This document shows positions 42,501 through 51,658 of a stretch of 64,000 nucleotides of DNA, piece after piece. Origin of the DNA: Cercophora sp. LCS_1 (taxonomy: Eukaryota; Ascomycota; Sordariomycetes; Sordariales; Lasiosphaeriaceae); assembly GCA_036250225.1 (NCBI GenBank), contig JAPZLL010000009.1:124001-188000 (forward strand), given 5' to 3'. The notes under the pieces are model-generated. The model searched no databases and was not told the origin of the DNA. It was given only the letters and a program-made list of their open reading frames with translations. Each line of letters starts with the position of its first letter. The stretch's first letter is position 1. Made by a program: the position numbers and the translations under genes.

Positions 42501-44660
42501 ACCCGCCCGAGACATGCTGATATCACGCACCATGTTTCTGTTCAGGACACATTGGACCTGCAAAACGCCGCCTCTGGATCGGTTTTGGTTCGTGACCGAA
42601 TCTGGCGAGTACCTCCAAGCACGCCGCGTCTACCTCGATGCGACAGGCCATCGTTCCACCCGAGAGTATTACGGCAGGTTCCGACACGAGTTTCCGTTCT
42701 TGCATGCGGAATACCTGGACGCCTTGGTGCAGGATGAAGTGGACGCTTGGCTGGCCTGGCTCCGCGATCAGTTCGGGCTGCGCCAGGTGCCGCGGCTTGT
42801 GGACCGGTCGAACCTGACGATGCTCTCGGCAGACTTCAACCATCTCCTAAGCACGTGGCCATCCAAGGTGTTCCTTGTGTTTCTGAGGGACGAATGGAGC
42901 GAATACGCGCACCATCTCGAGCCGTCCGGGGTTGGCGATTCAACCGCATCGCAGCTCCGAGACCAGATAGGGGCCATGATGGCCAGTTGCTGCGTTGGCG
43001 CCGCCCGTCCACTCCGTGATACGCTCACAGTCCGTGTTTTCCCCAGCGACACAGAACCGAGTATTCTGCCTCTGCAACGCCTTCTCGATATCCCCGATCC
43101 GCAGGACGCGTCGTGGAAGTTTCTGGAGAAGCTCGGCGTCACCATCAGGGACAACCTAACTATCTATCTCTGGACCTTGGAGAAAGTCCAGGGCTCCGTG
43201 GTGCCTAAAAGGTTTGCGTACTGGCTGTACCGCCGAATTCAAGAAAGGCAAGAGGAAGATGCAGACGCTGTACGGTATGTGATTCGCTCCAGTCCTCGTG
43301 CTCTTGAGTGTCTTGGGAGCTGGATATTGATGCTGATGGCTTACGGGCAGGGAGATATTCACGAGGGAGCACATTTATATCCCAAGCGTTCGTGCTGGCA
43401 CTGCGCCCAGCTGGGTCAAGTAGGACGAGTGCGTGTGGCAGGGCGCACAGTTCATCCGCACATTCCACATTCTTGAAACCATCTACCCTGAGTGTGAGCA
43501 GCTGTTCAGGCAAGTCTTGGTCCACCAGGACGTGGACTTTGAGGTGCTTGGGTCCGAGGCAGAGGCGCTCACAACAGCCACGCCCTTGTCCCTGATCGTG
43601 GACCTCTTTGGGGAAATCAGCGCGAGGGCGTGCGCTTCTCCCATGGATGACGAGTTTGTCGGTCGTCTGCGCTCCGCTCGCATGTTTCCCGTCGACGAGG
43701 GAAATGCGGAGACGGGCTTTGACGATCTCTATTCTGGCGCAAACGACTCGGAGTGGTACATTGCGGATCGTCCCCACCTCCGCGAATCCTTTCGGGGCGT
43801 CGTGTCGTTGCTGTCCATCTCTCCCCAGGACATTGCCAGGGCGATGCCTCTGATCACGGCTCTAGGCTTCGAGAACAGGCTGCTTTCCCGAATCACGATT
43901 TCGAATCTGACCACGAGGGGCGAGGTCAAGCTGGACCCAAACCAGACAGAGACTTTTCGTGCGAAATCAAAGTTGATCACCAGGTACGCAGGTACAATAC
44001 GTTTCCTTTGCCAACCATGACCAAGACATCTGTAATTAGCTGTAACACCACGCCGCCGTGGCCCACGCTATGTGATCTCGGCTGACCTACATTACCTACT
44101 TTAGGATGTTACCGAGTTCGGTGCCACAGAGGAAGCAGATTGTGGCGGCGCTGGATAGCCTCCGAGTTTTCGTCGCAAGTCGTGTGCTTCTGGAGTGGAC
44201 CATCACGCCCGCCGACGATCGGTGGGGAGGACACATGATCAAAAGCCATCTGTACGACGACGGAGTCCGGGCGGTGGTGCTGCCGCCAACCGCCAGCACG
44301 GGAATCGAGCTATATTTGGAGCCTGACAGCGGCTCATGCCTCCCTATCGAGGTAGCCCACCGTCTGGCCGACATCTGCGGCATCGCCGAACAGGTCCACC
44401 TGGTATACTTTATTCTCAGCCAGACCAACCTCCTCTACGTCGAATGCTATCTCGACAGGCATGGCTTTTTGGCAACGCCGACAGAGCTCCACGCGGCGGA
44501 CCGCGAACCTGCCCCTGTTGGTGGAGCAGAGGAGGAGCGTCAGCTGGCCGTTGCGAAGTCTCTTGGAGGGGATGCGCTGAGAAACAGAGTTTTCACCACC
44601 CTAAAATCGACACCACGAATTTCCCTTTCCTTCTTCGGAACTGAGCAGTTGCCGCCTTAG
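39509..44660 (+). CDS. Sacsin-like HSP90-type ATPase with tandem repeats (one frameshift)
   Basis: Exons are 39509-39639, 39730-40525, 40607-43269, 43424-43983 and 44105-44660, about 1,568 aa in total. The N-terminal region has GHKL/HSP90-type ATP-binding motifs: RFLMELIQNADDCSY (N-box), IDYNEVGFTARDVEAIC, and TGEKGIGFKSVFRIADVV (lid/G-box). This is the layout of sacsin and NO VEIN-like proteins. Downstream are helical regions and then four tandem repeats of about 115-123 aa, starting near 41436, 41781, 42151 and 42511. Each has HTVFLFRTGW, then a VASQTGQYRWAQKVYL-like strand pair, DEFRQEFPVLHADY and WLCEE...PRLQSL. Exon 3 changes frame once near 41475-41500 inside repeat 1 without a plausible intron. 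That is either a sequence error or an inactivating indel. Probable role: chaperone-like signalling; unknown in fungi. Confidence 0.8.
41436..42845 (+). repeat. Four intragenic tandem repeats (about 345-370 bp each)
   Basis: The repeats are recognisable in protein rather than in DNA. Units start with a helix ending FLFRTxW, continue with a (W/L)V(S/A)xxGxYxxAxxVY hairpin, then F-x-EF-x-FLHxxY, and end with WLxWLRxxxGV...L. A partial fifth start (STWPSKVFLVFLRDEW) follows at about 42848. Divergence between units indicates old duplications. A short TAC codon run (five Tyr codons, about 41983-41997) interrupts unit 2. Confidence 0.8.
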
Positions 44661-46119
44661 CCTGAGCCAGACTGAGCCAGACTGAGCGAGGGGGTCACTG
44701 TTCTGGGCTGCCTCGGCTTAGTTGCCACGGTCTAAAATGGCCGTGGAGTTGCGGAAACCCAGTTTTGGGACCTCGCACCACCTAGCCGCGCTTTCCTTTA
44801 CTCCAACGATAGCAGAGAAAAAAACCTGCAATTTTAAAACGTCGGTGAAACATGGTATAATATTCGCAGTCCGAAAGCATTACTGTAGTTCTTTTCCAGT
44901 ATATTTAATGTTAAGCCTGTTATCTCGAACAAATAACCTATTATTGCAGTGTCATGACCCCGTGTTGGACTTCCAAGAGTCACATGATGGCATACGATCT
45001 GCGCATATCGGAACCAATCCTGTGGATTCGGGCCGAGTAATCGGCACGAATCCGGTACACAAAAAGCCTATAACTTGCATGACGCAAAGATTCGAAAAGC
45101 TTATAGTCCGGAAACCCACACATGTGGATATGTGCATACGATAACAGCTTATGGTTGATACCAGCTCTGAGCTTGATAGCCGAGATCTCCATCCGTGGCA
45201 AAATTCTACCTTGAACTTAGATAACAGATAGCCGGATTCCTGTGCATAAGTAGAGGCCTCTCCTCCCTGCATCAGGATTCGGAGCCATCATCGATCAATA
45301 CAACCACAGTTCAAGACTGCACTACTTCCACTCCTCTGATTAGTTGTTGACCATCCCCTGCCCTCCGGTCCTGCTCACATGCACAGGACCGCCTAGAACC
45401 AACACCCCGCAGTCATGTGACTAAGACCCACTGAATGGGCGCAACCAGTCGAGGGAGGCCTGAAGGCCTGAGCTTTGGGCCCCCGGGCCTAGGTCGGTGT
45501 CATCCAGTAACAAGAGGCCTGAGGAGGCACCCCTTAGGCCCTGGGACGAGCACCGGAGGGCTATAGAGAAGTCCCCAGCTGTGAGGAACGTGTCTTGATT
45601 CCTTACGTAAGTAATACAGTTTATTGTCTACAATATTTTACAAAGCTCTTTGCAGAATAACTTGTTGTGACAGTGATCTAGCTGTCCGGACGGTGATTGG
45701 TTGTGGGGTTGCGACTTCTAACCCACTCAATGGAAGCCCGAGAAGAAACATGGTCTCATGTCCTTCTCAAGCAGCTAAATATCCTGTCAACTGTCAACTT
45801 GCTCACCTTTCCTCAGCTGCTGTTTCGTAGTGGCGGATATTGGTTCCAAAAGCGGTGCGGCGCCCTCCCTTTTTCGGTTGCGCCAAGAAATATGGACGTT
45901 GGTACAACCACCCGAGGCAGAGCCTTCTCCTAATGAAAAGCTATGGTTAAATTCCTCGAACTTTGTTCACTACCTCCATCTTCTTTCGAGAGCCAGTGCC
46001 TATTATAGACTGCCATGGGATTATTAAACTCTAAGCCCGTTCCCATCGCCTAGGGTGGAGAAATTCATCAGAGTCTTGGTTGAGATATCAGCATCCCCCA
46101 GCCCTTCCGCTACCCAAAA

Positions 46120-46680
46120 ATGAAGGCAAAGCGAGAGATCCGACTCTTTACACTATTGCCAGCCCGTAACTTAACCAGTCCTATTTCCGGTTGTCTTTAT
46201 GCCTACGGACTGAAGTCAGCTCCCTTGTTCAGCGCTCCCTTGTACTGCTGGGGCAACGACTTGGAACACGAAGGCCTTAGCATCACTGCAAACAAGCAGC
46301 CTTTGCAAGCCACATATAACCTCTATCCGCATTGCTCTGTTTCCGCTATACACGACAGACACAGCCCTCTGGATTGACGCTATCTGCATCAACTAGTAGG
46401 ACACTGCTGGAAAAAAAAAAAGCGTAGGTCCCGCTGATGGGGCTGATCTACACCCTTACTAACAATGTCATTTCCTGGGGAGGTGAGGGGTATATCAACA
46501 GCTATCGCGCTATCTAGCTGATTCGGACCTGGAGCTCTGCCAAAGATGTCCTTCACGCCGAACTCACCACTAACACAGCTATAATAATGGCTCTTTAGCA
46601 GAGCCAGAGAGCTACAGATCAAGGAGGGAAAAAAACAATACAATCACACAGCTGCAACCCATCTTTTCCACCTATCCATC
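46120..46680 (+). pseudogene. HET-domain gene relic
   Basis: Successive frames of the plus strand encode conserved HET-domain blocks in the correct order. They are REIRLFTLLPA, YCWGNDLEHEGLSITANKQP, TALWIDAICIN and VPLMGLIYTLTNNVISW. They are separated by frame changes (near 46335 and 46430), stop codons directly after the ICIN motif, and an 11-A run at about 46411-46421. Intact HET domains keep these blocks in one frame. The relic has the same orientation as the intact HET gene at 51659 but is only weakly similar to it, so it represents another HET subfamily rather than a recent copy. Confidence 0.72.
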
Positions 46681-46911
46681 CAAGGTGCAGTGTTTCTGAC
46701 AATATTATATACTGCTACATCCGAAGCTAATTTATTATGTAAAAGTATATGCTAGATTAGACTAGACTAGGATCTTATGTACTGGTAACTTGGGGTCAGT
46801 TGGTGGAGGGGGACCGATTCAGGGGTCCAGAAGCTTTTTGTTTTTCTTTCTTTATACTAGCCGTAAATGTACATAGCGCTGATTTCCCAGCAGGACGCGT
46901 TCTCAAATAGA

Positions 46912-47082
46912 GGCGCGGCCTCGCAAGGAACTTTGGAGGAATCTACCACCTTGTTTTCCAGCAAAATCCGACCATGTAAGTGATTACGCAGTACTTGCAC
47001 CTTCGATCGAAGCAATGACGTGAGAAATGAGTTGCCAGACCTTTAGATTATTAAGATAATGGAGCCTTGCGAGGCCCGCGCC
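46912..47082. repeat. Imperfect inverted repeat, 17-18 bp arms
   Basis: GGCGCGGCCTCGCAAGG (46912-46928) and CCTTGCGAGGCCCGCGCC (47065-47082) are reverse complements apart from one extra base. They enclose 136 bp of AT-rich sequence. This might be a small non-autonomous element; no target duplication was seen. Confidence 0.5.
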
Positions 47083-47090
47083 AGATAAGT

Positions 47091-47152
47091 CAATCAGTTT
47101 CAGTCAGTTTCCGTCAGTTCCAGTCAATTCCGGTCAAATCCTACCGATTCCA
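47091..47152. repeat. Degenerate 10-bp tandem repeat
   Basis: About six units of a (T)TCMGTCART-like decamer run head to tail (for example TTCAGTCAGT, TTCCGTCAGT, TCCAGTCAAT, TCCGGTCAAA). Function is unknown; it is probably a minisatellite. Confidence 0.6.
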
Positions 47153-47611
47153 ACAGCCAACATGAACGAACTATTGCTAATAGTGTTGGTTGGTTTATGG
47201 GTAACTTCGCACCTGTTCAGTAAGGAGGTTGTAGAATTTTCTGATTAATCTGTTTCCAATTCAGTTATTGTAATTTCCTCGTGTTGTGGTTGTGTAATTA
47301 AGGATAGTTGTGGTAGGGTGGGAGAAAGTGGTGCACTTGCTTATCTGGTGCACTCGCTTATTATACACGTTATAAAGTTATCAGATCACGGAGTAGATGC
47401 CTTGTAGGTGTGTTTAGGGTACTTACGGCTTGGTTTTCTGCCTTCGTTCTATCGAGACGTGAATATTAGAAATGATGTCTAATAGCGCCACCGAGTCCAT
47501 GCGTAAAGCAAGTAAAGAGGACAAATGTCGGGTTCTGGATCCACCAACGCGTAGCCCTCTTTTCTGTTCGTGTCATCCGCTTAGACCGTCGCCCCGCTTC
47601 CACCGCAATTA

Positions 47612-47711
47612 CAGTCAAGTCTGCACATAGCGATCATAGATATAACGATAAACTGGGTTTAACAATCAAAAATGCCGCACCCAACCTGATCGCTATGTGC
47701 AGACTTGACTG
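47612..47711. mobile_element. 100-bp MITE of the pogo/Fot1 (Tc1-mariner) type
   Basis: A perfect inverted repeat of 25 bp (47612-47636 and 47687-47711) begins CAGTCAAGTCTGCACATAGC and ends with its reverse complement. It encloses 50 bp without coding capacity. Both outer ends are flanked by TA (47610-47611 and 47712-47713), which is the duplicated TA target of Tc1/mariner and pogo elements; the CAGT terminus is also typical for pogo/Fot1. Perfect arms imply a fairly recent insertion, in contrast to the decayed surroundings. The element needs a transposase supplied from elsewhere. Confidence 0.82.
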
Positions 47712-48246
47712 TACTGTAGATGTAGCGGTCTTTTGGGTCGTGGTGCGGTGCCATCGTACTGGTATTTCAGGAGTTGAGAAGAGAAGAAAGTTGCGCGCAT
47801 TTGGATGCTGCTGTCGGAGGAGGATTTCTCTGATACACCTGTGTAGCGGAAGTACTGTGGCGGCGGCATAGTGTGAGATCAATAAACGCAAGGAAATGTT
47901 GGCATCAATTGATGGTGTTGATTGTTGGTTGTTCTACATGAGGAAGAAAACTCTGGGCCGAGCCCTCTATAATAAAAGGCTGGGCTGGATCCCTGGCAGA
48001 GCCCCACTTTAGTAAATGGTTCGTCGGCTGGGGCATTCACTGGGCTCCTAGTCACTCGGTCTCCACACATAGAGGTGTTGCCCTACCACTACTAAGATCG
48101 TGCACAAACTGCTCTCAGCTGCCAGAGACGGGGGTGCACACATCGGCTAGGGAGCCCCAGAGCCTGCACTTCACTTGGCACCTGTGCCATATGGTGACTG
48201 GAGCCGCTGCTTGTCCGGACGAGAAAAATATTCAACACTATTCACC

Positions 48247-49119
48247 CTAGTCGTAGTCGGAATCATTCTTCCAATACGGATCAGCCCTTCGGCAATAGTA
48301 CTCCTCCTCCCACAACTCTTGCTCAAGCCTTTCTTCCCTCTCCATTTCTCTCCTCCACGACTCATTATCGTACGCGCGACACTCTTCCTCAGTCTCAAAC
48401 TCAAACCTGTCGTCCCAAGAAACCCAGGTCTTAGCGGGGGCTTGGGTGAGTTGTATAGACCAAGTACAGCTAGGCAGCATACCCATCAAGGTCCCGCGAG
48501 CTGCCAGAGCTTTCTCATCAAGGTCACGCACCTCGTGAACCACAACAATTTTCTCCAGCGAGCTCATCTCTTTGAAACCTCCTTCGTGCAGTAGCCGCAG
48601 CATGCTCGCAGCCAAATCGGCATCGAAAAGTGTAAATACCCCGTCCGACGACTCGCTCAACATCTCGACCGTGTTGAGGTGCGGGCAGGCGGTCTTAAGG
48701 AGCTTGAGGAGGTCGATCCACCCTTCGGACAGGACTACAGGAGTCGCCCAGGTCGTCTCCGGTAAGCAACTCTTGATGTCCACGCGGATGTGCCGCAACA
48801 GGCTCGCGTTGGCTTTGATCTGCCGGACGAAGGGCGCGAAGCAGGGTGCTTCGGTGCTGGCCCAGCTGTCGCTGTCGTCATTTGTAGTGGTGGACGTATC
48901 GGGAAACTTGAAACGGTTGTTGGAATAGAGAAAGGGCGTGGCTTCGCTGTGGATCTGCTTGTTGACGCGGAGGATGGCTGGGCTGAGACCTGTGGTTCGG
49001 GTCCAGAGGCGAGGGTGGTACGGATCTTGGTCGGTGCCAAGTTGGATGGGTCTGTTTAGGACGAGGAGCTTTGCGTAGATTTGAAGACGGATTTCTGTGG
49101 GGAGATTGAGAAGATGCAT
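48247..49119 (-). CDS. F-box-like/fungal 'LPTEIR' protein
   Basis: I start the single-exon frame at the ATG at 49119 (MHLLNLPTEIRLQIYAKLLV), giving about 290 aa; an upstream in-frame ATG at 49152 is possible. The N-terminal LPTEIRLQIY...LL followed by AILRVNKQIHSEATPFLYSN is the hallmark of a large fungal family related to F-box and 2EXR proteins. It is usually followed by a variable domain. The C-terminus is strongly charged (EREERLEQELWEEEYYCRR). These proteins are widespread and mostly uncharacterised; some act in ubiquitin ligase complexes. It is the only intact gene within the 44.7-51.6 kb AT-rich zone. Confidence 0.78.
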   Translation of the reverse strand: MHLLNLPTEIRLQIYAKLLVLNRPIQLGTDQDPYHPRLWTRTTGLSPAILRVNKQIHSEATPFLYSNNRFKFPDTSTTTNDDSDSWASTEAPCFAPFVRQIKANASLLRHIRVDIKSCLPETTWATPVVLSEGWIDLLKLLKTACPHLNTVEMLSESSDGVFTLFDADLAASMLRLLHEGGFKEMSSLEKIVVVHEVRDLDEKALAARGTLMGMLPSCTWSIQLTQAPAKTWVSWDDRFEFETEEECRAYDNESWRREMEREERLEQELWEEEYYCRRADPYWKNDSDYD

Positions 49120-49396
49120 TGTTGCGGTCAAGTCGACGACTATAGTGTACATGTGTGGGTGATGTGATGTGATGTTGCGGGCTGGGAAAGCTGAATCTGG
49201 AATTTTCATCCAAAAACCTTGCGGTTGGGCACCAAAAGTGAGGGGAACCAACCTGGAAACGTGCGTCTTGTGCGACGTAGAAGGAGACCCGGTGGAAACC
49301 AAGACAAAGCAATCGGGACTGCAAGCATGCTTTCGACTCTCATTGGCTTGTCGTTTTTAGGAAATCTATTGGTTGCTTGTTGCTTTAGCGAATCGC
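49120..49396. other. Intergenic
   Basis: The promoter region of the F-box-like gene. Its upstream side runs into the 3' end of the truncated membrane-protein fragment. No additional gene is seen. Confidence 0.35.
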
Positions 49397-49734
49397 TTAC
49401 CTTTTGACTGGCGTAGTCTCAGATACAAGCATCTTGCCAATGGATTGGCCGGTGACCATGCAGCACCAGCCGATGACGATAAGGGTGACGAAAACGCATG
49501 AGGAGGTAACGTGAAGAAATTGAAGAGGAAGCCAACCGCGTAGGGGGTGATGCCCCAGGAGGCGACAAGGAAGGACCAGAAGTAGGTGCAGCTGCGGCAC
49601 TTAAAGGTCGCGAAGATGATGAAGCTGAGCTCGATGACGTTCCAGAGGGCCACACCGCAAAAGAGGATGATAGTGATAAGCTTTCCGCTAGTGGGCACGC
49701 TATCTCGGGAGATGCCATTATCGGCTGCGTCCAT
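49397..49734 (-). pseudogene. Truncated multi-TM membrane protein fragment
   Basis: From the ATG at 49734 (MDAADNGISRDSV) the frame encodes two membrane helices, LITIILFCGVALWNVIELSF and YFWSFLVASWGITPYAVGFL. A third, VFVTLIVIGWCCMVTGQS, is in a different frame after a shift near 49505. These blocks match the first helices of a common fungal 7-helix membrane family. In that family GQS is followed by a YSRLHLV-type continuation, missing here. Sequence ends after about 100 codons against more than 300 expected. A GTAAGC after the last codons could be a donor, but no continuing exon exists before the F-box gene. I read it as a truncated, frameshifted gene. Confidence 0.55.
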
Positions 49735-51658
49735 GGTAGCGGGGGGGGAGGGGGCAGGGAGAAAAAAAAGGGGGGGGAAGAAGGAGGCCAAGATGCCGGT
49801 AGTCGACCGTACAGCACGGCAATGGGTGGTGATTTAACTGGAATACGGTGGTCTGCATTAAAGCCGCCGACATAAATGGAGCGAAATGTTCGATCATGTC
49901 TCTGATTCGAAGATTCTCACCGACAGCGGGGAAGGTGATGACTTACTCAGCACAGTCGACTGTGACCGCTTGTCGATTTGTCGAAATCTGATTGACTGAT
50001 TCTTTCTTTTTCTTGTCCTTCTTACACCCAGTTGTTGCTCCAACTGCATGTCCTAATTGGGCCCTTGGCGTGTAGCCAACCCCTAATGTGCCCTCCCCAG
50101 TTGCCACTTCCTCTGTTAGGGTTGTGGGGACTATTTTGCGGATCAGAGACGATGGTGATATTGGCTCTGAGTTCTGCTACGAGGAAAGAGTAGCTCGAGT
50201 AGTGCACAGAGTCCGACCAAAAAAACTGGTCTCTCTGGACAGCAACCTGGCAGAGGCTTGGTAGCAGCATACTACGTTACTTTGTTGGGCCTATTTCGCA
50301 TCTACGTGCTTGCCTCGTGCCGGGACTGATACGATTCGATATTCGAGGTCCGGAACGGCGCCTCAACATCTGCCCCTACCGGTAGATCGGAAAGGTGCTA
50401 TAAAAGGACGCTTTTCGTCAAGACAGCGGCCCAAAACCCCGAGGGGGCGGCATTTGTTGCCATTTCCCTGTCGGTAAACTCGCCCGCTAACAACATCTGC
50501 CTCCTGGACTATCCCTATCCGCCGTTACCGCTTTTAAAGCTCAGGGCAAACCCCATGAAAGTCATTTTTGGTATTGCTTCAGTCAATGTCATGTCTATCA
50601 TTGGAGCTGATAAGAACGGGGAGCTGGTCGCGGTTAGGTATTAAATCGGAAGGGAGGGGCCTGACGTAGTTTTTGCCAGGGATGGTATTGTAACGATCAA
50701 ATTGGAGCGGCCGAGTGAGGTTGCGGGAAGGCGTAATGCGTCTAAGGTCGTTGATACGGGCGAGCGCGTATTAGTCGCAGCTCTTGAAATACGGCTATGG
50801 AGGGCTATGGCTGTTGGAATTTGTTGGTAGGCTCCAACAACTGGCATGTGGGACCGTTTCGAATATAGAAGAGGGTCGTTATCATGTAATAATTGAGATT
50901 CAAAGTGGGGGTGCAACGAACAGCATATATTACATGCATCAGACGACCGAAAAATGACACCTCCGTTGGCGTTAGTGCTAGTATACTATATATTAGTAAT
51001 TTCTAAACCAGGATATTATACACTGGTACATTCTAAGCTAGTATATTATATGCCGGTATACTGTAGGCTAGTATATCATATACTGGTATGTTAAACACCG
51101 TCCTAGTTTTGGTGCTAGGATACTACGGACTCTCCTAGGGATTAGACTAGGATGTCATGTACTATCCCACAACATGTGCCAGTATGTGCCAGGCCCCAAA
51201 ACAAGGACACCGCGGGGAGTCGTTGCGATGGTAATGCCGCAAACTGACCTGTTGCTTTATCTACAACTTGATCCCCAAAGCGTACCTTGTCATAATCTCA
51301 AGGTTGATGTATGTTCCTGTTTCGCCTCCATCGCTGAGAGCTGAAAGGCCTATATTATAAGCCTAACGATTTAGAGTCTGCCTAAACTTAACAGGAAGGA
51401 GAGACAAATTATCTATGAGGTTTTTGGGCGGTAGCTATTACAAATTCAAGTGTCCCAGTTCTGGGTCCCTGCAGAAACTGGGACCATTTTTGGGTTCCTC
51501 GGCAAAAATTGCACCTTCAGTAAGGCTGTGCTGTGTGATGTGGCTTTGATGAGCAGCTATTAGCCAAAGCTGAGCCGGAGCTGATCTAGACGATCAAACA
51601 TGACGAGGGATCACGTGACTATGAGCATGGGTGGTCGTCGATTCTGGGGTGGTGAAAC
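49735..51658. other. AT-rich intergenic, decayed
   Basis: About 1.9 kb without an intact gene. An 80-codon open stretch without an early ATG (about 50381-50644, plus) may be a gene fragment but has no recognisable motif. The 30-bp tandem repeat (50977-51095) lies here. A small hairpin (TCCCAGTT.../AACTGGGA) lies at about 51454-51484. Confidence 0.4.
50977..51095. repeat. 30-bp AT-rich tandem repeat, four copies
   Basis: Four consecutive units of 30, 30, 30 and 29 bp start at 50977, 51007, 51037 and 51067. They share the pattern GCTAGTATATTATAT, then CTGGTACATTCTAA-like ends. A looser relative occurs at about 46729-46795, and the TTAGACTAGGAT...ATGTACT stretch near 51143-51165 recurs at 46756-46783. 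They probably derive from the same decayed repetitive family. Confidence 0.75.

Larger units (their letters stand above)
44661..48246. other. AT-rich, gene-poor decay zone
   Basis: After the ATPase stop the composition shifts to AT-rich with many stop codons. It contains the HET relic (46120-46680), an inverted repeat (46912-47082), a degenerate 10-bp repeat (47091-47152) and a MITE (47612-47711). 44940-45660 has the look of decayed LTR-type sequence, but no paired LTRs, primer site or duplication could be shown. No intact gene was found. Confidence 0.5.

Noticed and set aside
44940..45660. Possible solo LTR or pair of LTR-like sequences
   Set aside because: TATA-like and TG...CA-like ends can be picked, but no matching target duplication, second LTR or primer site is visible.
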